A stretch of DNA of 64,000 nt from Flectonema sp. DT1601 (lineage: Eukaryota; Euglenozoa; Diplonemea; Diplonemida; Diplonemidae): assembly GCA_964019425.1 (NCBI GenBank), contig OZ025842.1:667541-731540 (forward strand), in the 5' to 3' direction. The notes beneath the pieces were generated by a model that saw only the letters and a list, made by a program, of their open reading frames with translations, searched no databases and was not told where the DNA came from. The first letter of the stretch is position 1, and the number at the start of each line of letters is the position of its first letter. Positions 29,701 to 43,967 of the stretch are shown here, one piece after another. Both the position numbers and the translations under genes were made by a program.

Positions 29701-32700
29701 AACCCCTAAGAAATAAAAAAATCTGCAATTGCCTGCGGCCATACTCTGGTGAATGCACCCCATCCCGCCCGATTTGGGAAGTTAAGCACCAGCAGGCCTG
29801 GTTAGTACTGCGGTGAGTGATCACGTGGGAACCCCGGGTGCTTGCAGGCTTTTTCCCTTACTTCCCTACCCGCAAGCAAGCATTTCTGCTAGTTCTGGCT
29901 GGTAGTTCTAAAAGCCACACAATTTCTAATTACCTGGGGTAACTGCTTTTTAAGGTTAACCAACGATTCTAAAGCTACAGTTTCTGTACTTTATTGGTAC
30001 AGTCTCAATATCTAAGCTTGCTTAGAATATTTAGCCAACCTCTTAGGAAGAATTCTCTTCTTTTGGGGTTTTTTTATTGCCCGTTCACCTCTGTTTGCCA
30101 AGCAGAGAAAATGAACCGAGACTTACCGTGCTTATCCTATTTTTATGTAGAAAATTTAATTTATATTATTTAATATATTTTTCTTTTGGCTTTTCCCCCC
30201 GAAAGACGTAATTTTCGCCGCTCCTGTGTTAATGTTAAAGCTAAGACCGAGCCCCAGCAATACTCTGCTAATAAATCTTTTCTGCGAATTTTTTCATGGT
30301 GGGTCAAACCCCTAAGAAATAAAAAAATCTGCAATTGCCTGCGGCCATACTCTGGTGAATGCACCCCATCCCGCCCGATTTGGGAAGTTAAGCACCAGCA
30401 GGCCTGGTTAGTACTGCGGTGAGTGATCACGTGGGAACCCCGGGTGCTTGCAGGCTTTTTCCCTTACTTCCCTACCCGCAAGCAAGCATTTCTGCTAGTT
30501 CTGGCTGGTAGTTCTAAAAGCCACACAATTTCTAATTACCTGGGGTAACTGCTTTTTAAGGTTAACCAACGATTCTAAAGCTACAGTTTCTGTACTTTAT
30601 TGGTACAGTCTCAATATCTAAGCTTGCTTAGAATATTTAGCCAACCTCTTAGGAAGAATTCTCTTCTTTTGGGGTTTTTTTATTGCCCGTTCACCTCTGT
30701 TTGCCAAGCAGAGAAAATGAACCGAGACTTACCGTGCTTATCCTATTTTTATGTAGAAAATTTAATTTATATTATTTAATATATTTTTCTTTTGGCTTTT
30801 CCCCCCGAAAGACGTAATTTTCGCCGCTCCTGTGTTAATGTTAAAGCTAAGACCGAGCCCCAGCAATACTCTGCTAATAAATCTTTTCTGCGAATTTTTT
30901 CATGGTGGGTCAAACCCCTAAGAAATAAAAAAATCTGCAATTGCCTGCGGCCATACTCTGGTGAATGCACCCCATCCCGCCCGATTTGGGAAGTTAAGCA
31001 CCAGCAGGCCTGGTTAGTACTGCGGTGAGTGATCACGTGGGAACCCCGGGTGCTTGCAGGCTTTTTCCCTTACTTCCCTACCCGCAAGCAAGCATTTCTG
31101 CTAGTTCTGGCTGGTAGTTCTAAAAGCCACACAATTTCTAATTACCTGGGGTAACTGCTTTTTAAGGTTAACCAACGATTCTAAAGCTACAGTTTCTGTA
31201 CTTTATTGGTACAGTCTCAATATCTAAGCTTGCTTAGAATATTTAGCCAACCTCTTAGGAAGAATTCTCTTCTTTTGGGGTTTTTTTATTGCCCGTTCAC
31301 CTCTGTTTGCCAAGCAGAGAAAATGAACCGAGACTTACCGTGCTTATCCTATTTTTATGTAGAAAATTTAATTTATATTATTTAATATATTTTTCTTTTG
31401 GCTTTTCCCCCCGAAAGACGTAATTTTCGCCGCTCCTGTGTTAATGTTAAAGCTAAGACCGAGCCCCAGCAATACTCTGCTAATAAATCTTTTCTGCGAA
31501 TTTTTTCATGGTGGGTCAAACCCCTAAGAAATAAAAAAATCTGCAATTGCCTGCGGCCATACTCTGGTGAATGCACCCCATCCCGCCCGATTTGGGAAGT
31601 TAAGCACCAGCAGGCCTGGTTAGTACTGCGGTGAGTGATCACGTGGGAACCCCGGGTGCTTGCAGGCTTTTTCCCTTACTTCCCTACCCGCAAGCAAGCA
31701 TTTCTGCTAGTTCTGGCTGGTAGTTCTAAAAGCCACACAATTTCTAATTACCTGGGGTAACTGCTTTTTAAGGTTAACCAACGATTCTAAAGCTACAGTT
31801 TCTGTACTTTATTGGTACAGTCTCAATATCTAAGCTTGCTTAGAATATTTAGCCAACCTCTTAGGAAGAATTCTCTTCTTTTGGGGTTTTTTTATTGCCC
31901 GTTCACCTCTGTTTGCCAAGCAGAGAAAATGAACCGAGACTTACCGTGCTTATCCTATTTTTATGTAGAAAATTTAATTTATATTATTTAATATATTTTT
32001 CTTTTGGCTTTTCCCCCCGAAAGACGTAATTTTCGCCGCTCCTGTGTTAATGTTAAAGCTAAGACCGAGCCCCAGCAATACTCTGCTAATAAATCTTTTC
32101 TGCGAATTTTTTCATGGTGGGTCAAACCCCTAAGAAATAAAAAAATCTGCAATTGCCTGCGGCCATACTCTGGTGAATGCACCCCATCCCGCCCGATTTG
32201 GGAAGTTAAGCACCAGCAGGCCTGGTTAGTACTGCGGTGAGTGATCACGTGGGAACCCCGGGTGCTTGCAGGCTTTTTCCCTTACTTCCCTACCCGCAAG
32301 CAAGCATTTCTGCTAGTTCTGGCTGGTAGTTCTAAAAGCCACACAATTTCTAATTACCTGGGGTAACTGCTTTTTAAGGTTAACCAACGATTCTAAAGCT
32401 ACAGTTTCTGTACTTTATTGGTACAGTCTCAATATCTAAGCTTGCTTAGAATATTTAGCCAACCTCTTAGGAAGAATTCTCTTCTTTTGGGGTTTTTTTA
32501 TTGCCCGTTCACCTCTGTTTGCCAAGCAGAGAAAATGAACCGAGACTTACCGTGCTTATCCTATTTTTATGTAGAAAATTTAATTTATATTATTTAATAT
32601 ATTTTTCTTTTGGCTTTTCCCCCCGAAAGACGTAATTTTCGCCGCTCCTGTGTTAATGTTAAAGCTAAGACCGAGCCCCAGCAATACTCTGCTAATAAAT

Positions 32701-35700
32701 CTTTTCTGCGAATTTTTTCATGGTGGGTCAAACCCCTAAGAAATAAAAAAATCTGCAATTGCCTGCGGCCATACTCTGGTGAATGCACCCCATCCCGCCC
32801 GATTTGGGAAGTTAAGCACCAGCAGGCCTGGTTAGTACTGCGGTGAGTGATCACGTGGGAACCCCGGGTGCTTGCAGGCTTTTTCCCTTACTTCCCTACC
32901 CGCAAGCAAGCATTTCTGCTAGTTCTGGCTGGTAGTTCTAAAAGCCACACAATTTCTAATTACCTGGGGTAACTGCTTTTTAAGGTTAACCAACGATTCT
33001 AAAGCTACAGTTTCTGTACTTTATTGGTACAGTCTCAATATCTAAGCTTGCTTAGAATATTTAGCCAACCTCTTAGGAAGAATTCTCTTCTTTTGGGGTT
33101 TTTTTATTGCCCGTTCACCTCTGTTTGCCAAGCAGAGAAAATGAACCGAGACTTACCGTGCTTATCCTATTTTTATGTAGAAAATTTAATTTATATTATT
33201 TAATATATTTTTCTTTTGGCTTTTCCCCCCGAAAGACGTAATTTTCGCCGCTCCTGTGTTAATGTTAAAGCTAAGACCGAGCCCCAGCAATACTCTGCTA
33301 ATAAATCTTTTCTGCGAATTTTTTCATGGTGGGTCAAACCCCTAAGAAATAAAAAAATCTGCAATTGCCTGCGGCCATACTCTGGTGAATGCACCCCATC
33401 CCGCCCGATTTGGGAAGTTAAGCACCAGCAGGCCTGGTTAGTACTGCGGTGAGTGATCACGTGGGAACCCCGGGTGCTTGCAGGCTTTTTCCCTTACTTC
33501 CCTACCCGCAAGCAAGCATTTCTGCTAGTTCTGGCTGGTAGTTCTAAAAGCCACACAATTTCTAATTACCTGGGGTAACTGCTTTTTAAGGTTAACCAAC
33601 GATTCTAAAGCTACAGTTTCTGTACTTTATTGGTACAGTCTCAATATCTAAGCTTGCTTAGAATATTTAGCCAACCTCTTAGGAAGAATTCTCTTCTTTT
33701 GGGGTTTTTTTATTGCCCGTTCACCTCTGTTTGCCAAGCAGAGAAAATGAACCGAGACTTACCGTGCTTATCCTATTTTTATGTAGAAAATTTAATTTAT
33801 ATTATTTAATATATTTTTCTTTTGGCTTTTCCCCCCGAAAGACGTAATTTTCGCCGCTCCTGTGTTAATGTTAAAGCTAAGACCGAGCCCCAGCAATACT
33901 CTGCTAATAAATCTTTTCTGCGAATTTTTTCATGGTGGGTCAAACCCCTAAGAAATAAAAAAATCTGCAATTGCCTGCGGCCATACTCTGGTGAATGCAC
34001 CCCATCCCGCCCGATTTGGGAAGTTAAGCACCAGCAGGCCTGGTTAGTACTGCGGTGAGTGATCACGTGGGAACCCCGGGTGCTTGCAGGCTTTTTCCCT
34101 TACTTCCCTACCCGCAAGCAAGCATTTCTGCTAGTTCTGGCTGGTAGTTCTAAAAGCCACACAATTTCTAATTACCTGGGGTAACTGCTTTTTAAGGTTA
34201 ACCAACGATTCTAAAGCTACAGTTTCTGTACTTTATTGGTACAGTCTCAATATCTAAGCTTGCTTAGAATATTTAGCCAACCTCTTAGGAAGAATTCTCT
34301 TCTTTTGGGGTTTTTTTATTGCCCGTTCACCTCTGTTTGCCAAGCAGAGAAAATGAACCGAGACTTACCGTGCTTATCCTATTTTTATGTAGAAAATTTA
34401 ATTTATATTATTTAATATATTTTTCTTTTGGCTTTTCCCCCCGAAAGACGTAATTTTCGCCGCTCCTGTGTTAATGTTAAAGCTAAGACCGAGCCCCAGC
34501 AATACTCTGCTAATAAATCTTTTCTGCGAATTTTTTCATGGTGGGTCAAACCCCTAAGAAATAAAAAAATCTGCAATTGCCTGCGGCCATACTCTGGTGA
34601 ATGCACCCCATCCCGCCCGATTTGGGAAGTTAAGCACCAGCAGGCCTGGTTAGTACTGCGGTGAGTGATCACGTGGGAACCCCGGGTGCTTGCAGGCTTT
34701 TTCCCTTACTTCCCTACCCGCAAGCAAGCATTTCTGCTAGTTCTGGCTGGTAGTTCTAAAAGCCACACAATTTCTAATTACCTGGGGTAACTGCTTTTTA
34801 AGGTTAACCAACGATTCTAAAGCTACAGTTTCTGTACTTTATTGGTACAGTCTCAATATCTAAGCTTGCTTAGAATATTTAGCCAACCTCTTAGGAAGAA
34901 TTCTCTTCTTTTGGGGTTTTTTTATTGCCCGTTCACCTCTGTTTGCCAAGCAGAGAAAATGAACCGAGACTTACCGTGCTTATCCTATTTTTATGTAGAA
35001 AATTTAATTTATATTATTTAATATATTTTTCTTTTGGCTTTTCCCCCCGAAAGACGTAATTTTCGCCGCTCCTGTGTTAATGTTAAAGCTAAGACCGAGC
35101 CCCAGCAATACTCTGCTAATAAATCTTTTCTGCGAATTTTTTCATGGTGGGTCAAACCCCTAAGAAATAAAAAAATCTGCAATTGCCTGCGGCCATACTC
35201 TGGTGAATGCACCCCATCCCGCCCGATTTGGGAAGTTAAGCACCAGCAGGCCTGGTTAGTACTGCGGTGAGTGATCACGTGGGAACCCCGGGTGCTTGCA
35301 GGCTTTTTCCCTTACTTCCCTACCCGCAAGCAAGCATTTCTGCTAGTTCTGGCTGGTAGTTCTAAAAGCCACACAATTTCTAATTACCTGGGGTAACTGC
35401 TTTTTAAGGTTAACCAACGATTCTAAAGCTACAGTTTCTGTACTTTATTGGTACAGTCTCAATATCTAAGCTTGCTTAGAATATTTAGCCAACCTCTTAG
35501 GAAGAATTCTCTTCTTTTGGGGTTTTTTTATTGCCCGTTCACCTCTGTTTGCCAAGCAGAGAAAATGAACCGAGACTTACCGTGCTTATCCTATTTTTAT
35601 GTAGAAAATTTAATTTATATTATTTAATATATTTTTCTTTTGGCTTTTCCCCCCGAAAGACGTAATTTTCGCCGCTCCTGTGTTAATGTTAAAGCTAAGA

Positions 35701-38700
35701 CCGAGCCCCAGCAATACTCTGCTAATAAATCTTTTCTGCGAATTTTTTCATGGTGGGTCAAACCCCTAAGAAATAAAAAAATCTGCAATTGCCTGCGGCC
35801 ATACTCTGGTGAATGCACCCCATCCCGCCCGATTTGGGAAGTTAAGCACCAGCAGGCCTGGTTAGTACTGCGGTGAGTGATCACGTGGGAACCCCGGGTG
35901 CTTGCAGGCTTTTTCCCTTACTTCCCTACCCGCAAGCAAGCATTTCTGCTAGTTCTGGCTGGTAGTTCTAAAAGCCACACAATTTCTAATTACCTGGGGT
36001 AACTGCTTTTTAAGGTTAACCAACGATTCTAAAGCTACAGTTTCTGTACTTTATTGGTACAGTCTCAATATCTAAGCTTGCTTAGAATATTTAGCCAACC
36101 TCTTAGGAAGAATTCTCTTCTTTTGGGGTTTTTTTATTGCCCGTTCACCTCTGTTTGCCAAGCAGAGAAAATGAACCGAGACTTACCGTGCTTATCCTAT
36201 TTTTATGTAGAAAATTTAATTTATATTATTTAATATATTTTTCTTTTGGCTTTTCCCCCCGAAAGACGTAATTTTCGCCGCTCCTGTGTTAATGTTAAAG
36301 CTAAGACCGAGCCCCAGCAATACTCTGCTAATAAATCTTTTCTGCGAATTTTTTCATGGTGGGTCAAACCCCTAAGAAATAAAAAAATCTGCAATTGCCT
36401 GCGGCCATACTCTGGTGAATGCACCCCATCCCGCCCGATTTGGGAAGTTAAGCACCAGCAGGCCTGGTTAGTACTGCGGTGAGTGATCACGTGGGAACCC
36501 CGGGTGCTTGCAGGCTTTTTCCCTTACTTCCCTACCCGCAAGCAAGCATTTCTGCTAGTTCTGGCTGGTAGTTCTAAAAGCCACACAATTTCTAATTACC
36601 TGGGGTAACTGCTTTTTAAGGTTAACCAACGATTCTAAAGCTACAGTTTCTGTACTTTATTGGTACAGTCTCAATATCTAAGCTTGCTTAGAATATTTAG
36701 CCAACCTCTTAGGAAGAATTCTCTTCTTTTGGGGTTTTTTTATTGCCCGTTCACCTCTGTTTGCCAAGCAGAGAAAATGAACCGAGACTTACCGTGCTTA
36801 TCCTATTTTTATGTAGAAAATTTAATTTATATTATTTAATATATTTTTCTTTTGGCTTTTCCCCCCGAAAGACGTAATTTTCGCCGCTCCTGTGTTAATG
36901 TTAAAGCTAAGACCGAGCCCCAGCAATACTCTGCTAATAAATCTTTTCTGCGAATTTTTTCATGGTGGGTCAAACCCCTAAGAAATAAAAAAATCTGCAA
37001 TTGCCTGCGGCCATACTCTGGTGAATGCACCCCATCCCGCCCGATTTGGGAAGTTAAGCACCAGCAGGCCTGGTTAGTACTGCGGTGAGTGATCACGTGG
37101 GAACCCCGGGTGCTTGCAGGCTTTTTCCCTTACTTCCCTACCCGCAAGCAAGCATTTCTGCTAGTTCTGGCTGGTAGTTCTAAAAGCCACACAATTTCTA
37201 ATTACCTGGGGTAACTGCTTTTTAAGGTTAACCAACGATTCTAAAGCTACAGTTTCTGTACTTTATTGGTACAGTCTCAATATCTAAGCTTGCTTAGAAT
37301 ATTTAGCCAACCTCTTAGGAAGAATTCTCTTCTTTTGGGGTTTTTTTATTGCCCGTTCACCTCTGTTTGCCAAGCAGAGAAAATGAACCGAGACTTACCG
37401 TGCTTATCCTATTTTTATGTAGAAAATTTAATTTATATTATTTAATATATTTTTCTTTTGGCTTTTCCCCCCGAAAGACGTAATTTTCGCCGCTCCTGTG
37501 TTAATGTTAAAGCTAAGACCGAGCCCCAGCAATACTCTGCTAATAAATCTTTTCTGCGAATTTTTTCATGGTGGGTCAAACCCCTAAGAAATAAAAAAAT
37601 CTGCAATTGCCTGCGGCCATACTCTGGTGAATGCACCCCATCCCGCCCGATTTGGGAAGTTAAGCACCAGCAGGCCTGGTTAGTACTGCGGTGAGTGATC
37701 ACGTGGGAACCCCGGGTGCTTGCAGGCTTTTTCCCTTACTTCCCTACCCGCAAGCAAGCATTTCTGCTAGTTCTGGCTGGTAGTTCTAAAAGCCACACAA
37801 TTTCTAATTACCTGGGGTAACTGCTTTTTAAGGTTAACCAACGATTCTAAAGCTACAGTTTCTGTACTTTATTGGTACAGTCTCAATATCTAAGCTTGCT
37901 TAGAATATTTAGCCAACCTCTTAGGAAGAATTCTCTTCTTTTGGGGTTTTTTTATTGCCCGTTCACCTCTGTTTGCCAAGCAGAGAAAATGAACCGAGAC
38001 TTACCGTGCTTATCCTATTTTTATGTAGAAAATTTAATTTATATTATTTAATATATTTTTCTTTTGGCTTTTCCCCCCGAAAGACGTAATTTTCGCCGCT
38101 CCTGTGTTAATGTTAAAGCTAAGACCGAGCCCCAGCAATACTCTGCTAATAAATCTTTTCTGCGAATTTTTTCATGGTGGGTCAAACCCCTAAGAAATAA
38201 AAAAATCTGCAATTGCCTGCGGCCATACTCTGGTGAATGCACCCCATCCCGCCCGATTTGGGAAGTTAAGCACCAGCAGGCCTGGTTAGTACTGCGGTGA
38301 GTGATCACGTGGGAACCCCGGGTGCTTGCAGGCTTTTTCCCTTACTTCCCTACCCGCAAGCAAGCATTTCTGCTAGTTCTGGCTGGTAGTTCTAAAAGCC
38401 ACACAATTTCTAATTACCTGGGGTAACTGCTTTTTAAGGTTAACCAACGATTCTAAAGCTACAGTTTCTGTACTTTATTGGTACAGTCTCAATATCTAAG
38501 CTTGCTTAGAATATTTAGCCAACCTCTTAGGAAGAATTCTCTTCTTTTGGGGTTTTTTTATTGCCCGTTCACCTCTGTTTGCCAAGCAGAGAAAATGAAC
38601 CGAGACTTACCGTGCTTATCCTATTTTTATGTAGAAAATTTAATTTATATTATTTAATATATTTTTCTTTTGGCTTTTCCCCCCGAAAGACGTAATTTTC

Positions 38701-41700
38701 GCCGCTCCTGTGTTAATGTTAAAGCTAAGACCGAGCCCCAGCAATACTCTGCTAATAAATCTTTTCTGCGAATTTTTTCATGGTGGGTCAAACCCCTAAG
38801 AAATAAAAAAATCTGCAATTGCCTGCGGCCATACTCTGGTGAATGCACCCCATCCCGCCCGATTTGGGAAGTTAAGCACCAGCAGGCCTGGTTAGTACTG
38901 CGGTGAGTGATCACGTGGGAACCCCGGGTGCTTGCAGGCTTTTTCCCTTACTTCCCTACCCGCAAGCAAGCATTTCTGCTAGTTCTGGCTGGTAGTTCTA
39001 AAAGCCACACAATTTCTAATTACCTGGGGTAACTGCTTTTTAAGGTTAACCAACGATTCTAAAGCTACAGTTTCTGTACTTTATTGGTACAGTCTCAATA
39101 TCTAAGCTTGCTTAGAATATTTAGCCAACCTCTTAGGAAGAATTCTCTTCTTTTGGGGTTTTTTTATTGCCCGTTCACCTCTGTTTGCCAAGCAGAGAAA
39201 ATGAACCGAGACTTACCGTGCTTATCCTATTTTTATGTAGAAAATTTAATTTATATTATTTAATATATTTTTCTTTTGGCTTTTCCCCCCGAAAGACGTA
39301 ATTTTCGCCGCTCCTGTGTTAATGTTAAAGCTAAGACCGAGCCCCAGCAATACTCTGCTAATAAATCTTTTCTGCGAATTTTTTCATGGTGGGTCAAACC
39401 CCTAAGAAATAAAAAAATCTGCAATTGCCTGCGGCCATACTCTGGTGAATGCACCCCATCCCGCCCGATTTGGGAAGTTAAGCACCAGCAGGCCTGGTTA
39501 GTACTGCGGTGAGTGATCACGTGGGAACCCCGGGTGCTTGCAGGCTTTTTCCCTTACTTCCCTACCCGCAAGCAAGCATTTCTGCTAGTTCTGGCTGGTA
39601 GTTCTAAAAGCCACACAATTTCTAATTACCTGGGGTAACTGCTTTTTAAGGTTAACCAACGATTCTAAAGCTACAGTTTCTGTACTTTATTGGTACAGTC
39701 TCAATATCTAAGCTTGCTTAGAATATTTAGCCAACCTCTTAGGAAGAATTCTCTTCTTTTGGGGTTTTTTTATTGCCCGTTCACCTCTGTTTGCCAAGCA
39801 GAGAAAATGAACCGAGACTTACCGTGCTTATCCTATTTTTATGTAGAAAATTTAATTTATATTATTTAATATATTTTTCTTTTGGCTTTTCCCCCCGAAA
39901 GACGTAATTTTCGCCGCTCCTGTGTTAATGTTAAAGCTAAGACCGAGCCCCAGCAATACTCTGCTAATAAATCTTTTCTGCGAATTTTTTCATGGTGGGT
40001 CAAACCCCTAAGAAATAAAAAAATCTGCAATTGCCTGCGGCCATACTCTGGTGAATGCACCCCATCCCGCCCGATTTGGGAAGTTAAGCACCAGCAGGCC
40101 TGGTTAGTACTGCGGTGAGTGATCACGTGGGAACCCCGGGTGCTTGCAGGCTTTTTCCCTTACTTCCCTACCCGCAAGCAAGCATTTCTGCTAGTTCTGG
40201 CTGGTAGTTCTAAAAGCCACACAATTTCTAATTACCTGGGGTAACTGCTTTTTAAGGTTAACCAACGATTCTAAAGCTACAGTTTCTGTACTTTATTGGT
40301 ACAGTCTCAATATCTAAGCTTGCTTAGAATATTTAGCCAACCTCTTAGGAAGAATTCTCTTCTTTTGGGGTTTTTTTATTGCCCGTTCACCTCTGTTTGC
40401 CAAGCAGAGAAAATGAACCGAGACTTACCGTGCTTATCCTATTTTTATGTAGAAAATTTAATTTATATTATTTAATATATTTTTCTTTTGGCTTTTCCCC
40501 CCGAAAGACGTAATTTTCGCCGCTCCTGTGTTAATGTTAAAGCTAAGACCGAGCCCCAGCAATACTCTGCTAATAAATCTTTTCTGCGAATTTTTTCATG
40601 GTGGGTCAAACCCCTAAGAAATAAAAAAATCTGCAATTGCCTGCGGCCATACTCTGGTGAATGCACCCCATCCCGCCCGATTTGGGAAGTTAAGCACCAG
40701 CAGGCCTGGTTAGTACTGCGGTGAGTGATCACGTGGGAACCCCGGGTGCTTGCAGGCTTTTTCCCTTACTTCCCTACCCGCAAGCAAGCATTTCTGCTAG
40801 TTCTGGCTGGTAGTTCTAAAAGCCACACAATTTCTAATTACCTGGGGTAACTGCTTTTTAAGGTTAACCAACGATTCTAAAGCTACAGTTTCTGTACTTT
40901 ATTGGTACAGTCTCAATATCTAAGCTTGCTTAGAATATTTAGCCAACCTCTTAGGAAGAATTCTCTTCTTTTGGGGTTTTTTTATTGCCCGTTCACCTCT
41001 GTTTGCCAAGCAGAGAAAATGAACCGAGACTTACCGTGCTTATCCTATTTTTATGTAGAAAATTTAATTTATATTATTTAATATATTTTTCTTTTGGCTT
41101 TTCCCCCCGAAAGACGTAATTTTCGCCGCTCCTGTGTTAATGTTAAAGCTAAGACCGAGCCCCAGCAATACTCTGCTAATAAATCTTTTCTGCGAATTTT
41201 TTCATGGTGGGTCAAACCCCTAAGAAATAAAAAAATCTGCAATTGCCTGCGGCCATACTCTGGTGAATGCACCCCATCCCGCCCGATTTGGGAAGTTAAG
41301 CACCAGCAGGCCTGGTTAGTACTGCGGTGAGTGATCACGTGGGAACCCCGGGTGCTTGCAGGCTTTTTCCCTTACTTCCCTACCCGCAAGCAAGCATTTC
41401 TGCTAGTTCTGGCTGGTAGTTCTAAAAGCCACACAATTTCTAATTACCTGGGGTAACTGCTTTTTAAGGTTAACCAACGATTCTAAAGCTACAGTTTCTG
41501 TACTTTATTGGTACAGTCTCAATATCTAAGCTTGCTTAGAATATTTAGCCAACCTCTTAGGAAGAATTCTCTTCTTTTGGGGTTTTTTTATTGCCCGTTC
41601 ACCTCTGTTTGCCAAGCAGAGAAAATGAACCGAGACTTACCGTGCTTATCCTATTTTTATGTAGAAAATTTAATTTATATTATTTAATATATTTTTCTTT

Positions 41701-42683
41701 TGGCTTTTCCCCCCGAAAGACGTAATTTTCGCCGCTCCTGTGTTAATGTTAAAGCTAAGACCGAGCCCCAGCAATACTCTGCTAATAAATCTTTTCTGCG
41801 AATTTTTTCATGGTGGGTCAAACCCCTAAGAAATAAAAAAATCTGCAATTGCCTGCGGCCATACTCTGGTGAATGCACCCCATCCCGCCCGATTTGGGAA
41901 GTTAAGCACCAGCAGGCCTGGTTAGTACTGCGGTGAGTGATCACGTGGGAACCCCGGGTGCTTGCAGGCTTTTTCCCTTACTTCCCTACCCGCAAGCAAG
42001 CATTTCTGCTAGTTCTGGCTGGTAGTTCTAAAAGCCACACAATTTCTAATTACCTGGGGTAACTGCTTTTTAAGGTTAACCAACGATTCTAAAGCTACAG
42101 TTTCTGTACTTTATTGGTACAGTCTCAATATCTAAGCTTGCTTAGAATATTTAGCCAACCTCTTAGGAAGAATTCTCTTCTTTTGGGGTTTTTTTATTGC
42201 CCGTTCACCTCTGTTTGCCAAGCAGAGAAAATGAACCGAGACTTACCGTGCTTATCCTATTTTTATGTAGAAAATTTAATTTATATTATTTAATATATTT
42301 TTCTTTTGGCTTTTCCCCCCGAAAGACGTAATTTTCGCCGCTCCTGTGTTAATGTTAAAGCTAAGACCGAGCCCCAGCAATACTCTGCTAATAAATCTTT
42401 TCTGCGAATTTTTTCATGGTGGGTCAAACCCCTAAGAAATAAAAAAATCTGCAATTGCCTGCGGCCATACTCTGGTGAATGCACCCCATCCCGCCCGATT
42501 TGGGAAGTTAAGCACCAGCAGGCCTGGTTAGTACTGCGGTGAGTGATCACGTGGGAACCCCGGGTGCTTGCAGGCTTTTTCCCTTACTTCCCTACCCGCA
42601 AGCAAGCATTTCTGCTAGTTCTGGCTGGTAGTTCTAAAAGCCACACAATTTCTAATTACCTGGGGTAACTGCTTTTTAAGGTT

Positions 42684-42709
42684 AACCAACGATTCTAAAG
42701 CTACAGTTT
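42684..42709 (+). ncRNA. SL exon interrupted after nucleotide 26 by the solo YR unit
   Basis: The first 26 nt of the exon, up to CTACAGTTT, lie left of the insertion. The remaining 13 nt (CTGTACTTTATTG) and the SL intron resume at 43274. No exon base is lost or duplicated. Confidence 0.93.
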
Positions 42710-43273
42710 TTGCAAATTTATTTCAGTAATTGCGCAGCCATCCAAAATGCACCAGAATTTAGGCAGAAAACTTTCTTACTAGAAAAGTAAGAAAGGTTTT
42801 TGCCCAAGGAAAAGATGCTGGATTTCTGCGCATAAGCAGGTTTAGGAAAGATAGATAAGGTATAATAGGATGAGAAAGGACTCCTTTTAGTAGGCAATCT
42901 GGTTTTGAAATCTAGGTGTTCGGCTGCTAATTCAGTTAGCAGTAAAAAATCATGGAGTTTTGGTGCTAAGTTGTCTTTTTGTTATAGTTTAAATAATTTG
43001 GATTCTAATAAATTTATTCTTTTACTTTTGCAGTTATTTGCCACTTTGTCACATCTCACCACTAAAAGTAAAAGAAAAACCCACCCTCCATCCCTCCGGC
43101 CGGTGTCACGCCGAATCGAAACGGGCACCAGCCACTACCCCAACGCAATAAACTGTCTTAGACAGCTTCTCTGTGTTTGCTAGTTTGATCCATTAGTTTG
43201 TTTTATTAGTTTAATTAGTTTCATCTATACATTTCATTCGTCAGGTGCATGATATGGAAGGCAAGCGCAATTA
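42710..43273 (+). mobile_element. Solo terminal unit (A-B) of the YR retrotransposon
   Basis: 564 bp, the same length as the A2-B2 terminus (49,070-49,633) of the whole element. By eye they differ at one position (near 42,891). It starts TTGCAAATTT and ends GCGCAATTA, without target duplication. It holds no coding part, so it is comparable with a solo LTR, either left by recombination between repeats or inserted as a short form. It appears very young. Confidence 0.9.
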
Positions 43274-43626
43274 CTGTACTTTATTGGTACAGTCTCAATA
43301 TCTAAGCTTGCTTAGAATATTTAGCCAACCTCTTAGGAAGAATTCTCTTCTTTTGGGGTTTTTTTATTGCCCGTTCACCTCTGTTTGCCAAGCAGAGAAA
43401 ATGAACCGAGACTTACCGTGCTTATCCTATTTTTATGTAGAAAATTTAATTTATATTATTTAATATATTTTTCTTTTGGCTTTTCCCCCCGAAAGACGTA
43501 ATTTTCGCCGCTCCTGTGTTAATGTTAAAGCTAAGACCGAGCCCCAGCAATACTCTGCTAATAAATCTTTTCTGCGAATTTTTTCATGGTGGGTCAAACC
43601 CCTAAGAAATAAAAAAATCTGCAATT

Positions 43627-43746
43627 GCCTGCGGCCATACTCTGGTGAATGCACCCCATCCCGCCCGATTTGGGAAGTTAAGCACCAGCAGGCCTGGTTA
43701 GTACTGCGGTGAGTGATCACGTGGGAACCCCGGGTGCTTGCAGGCT
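43627..43746 (+). rRNA. 5S rRNA between the two YR insertions
   Basis: Identical to the array 5S by eye. A second one follows at 44233-44352. Confidence 0.95.
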
Positions 43747-43853
43747 TTTTCCCTTACTTCCCTACCCGCAAGCAAGCATTTCTGCTAGTTCTGGCTGGTA
43801 GTTCTAAAAGCCACACAATTTCTAATTACCTGGGGTAACTGCTTTTTAAGGTT

Positions 43854-43967
43854 AACCAACGATTCTAAAGCTACAGTTTCTGTACTTTATTGGTACAGTC
43901 TCAATATCTAAGCTTGCTTAGAATATTTAGCCAACCTCTTAGGAAGAATTCTCTTCTTTTGGGGTTT
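43854..43967 (+). ncRNA. Intact SL RNA gene between the two YR insertions
   Basis: Full exon and intron as in the other units. It shows that the two insertions hit separate units, not one unit twice. Confidence 0.93.

Larger units (their letters stand above)
22922..42709 (+). repeat. 5S rRNA-SL RNA tandem array, block 1 (606-bp units)
   Basis: Head-to-tail 606-bp units. 5S genes start at 23064 and then at 23671 + 606k for k = 0-31 (last 42457): 33 copies. Intact SL genes start at 23292 + 606k for k = 0-31 (last 42078): 32 copies. A 33rd SL gene at 42684 is cut by an insertion. Within a unit, about 107 bp separate the 5S 3' end from the SL start, and about 260 bp separate the SL 3' end from the next 5S. 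By eye the units are identical except for the first 5S. Linked 5S and SL genes are known in Euglena and other euglenozoans. Confidence 0.97.

Noticed and set aside
42905-43183. 92-codon open frame inside the solo unit (also at 49,265)
   Set aside because: It lies across the A-B repeats and lacks an ATG. It is the leader-side frame of A running into B, not a gene.
42710-43273. Reading the 564-bp insert as an ordinary solo LTR of a Gypsy/Copia element
   Set aside because: No target duplication and no TG...CA ends. It matches the A2-B2 terminus of a YR element with split direct repeats.
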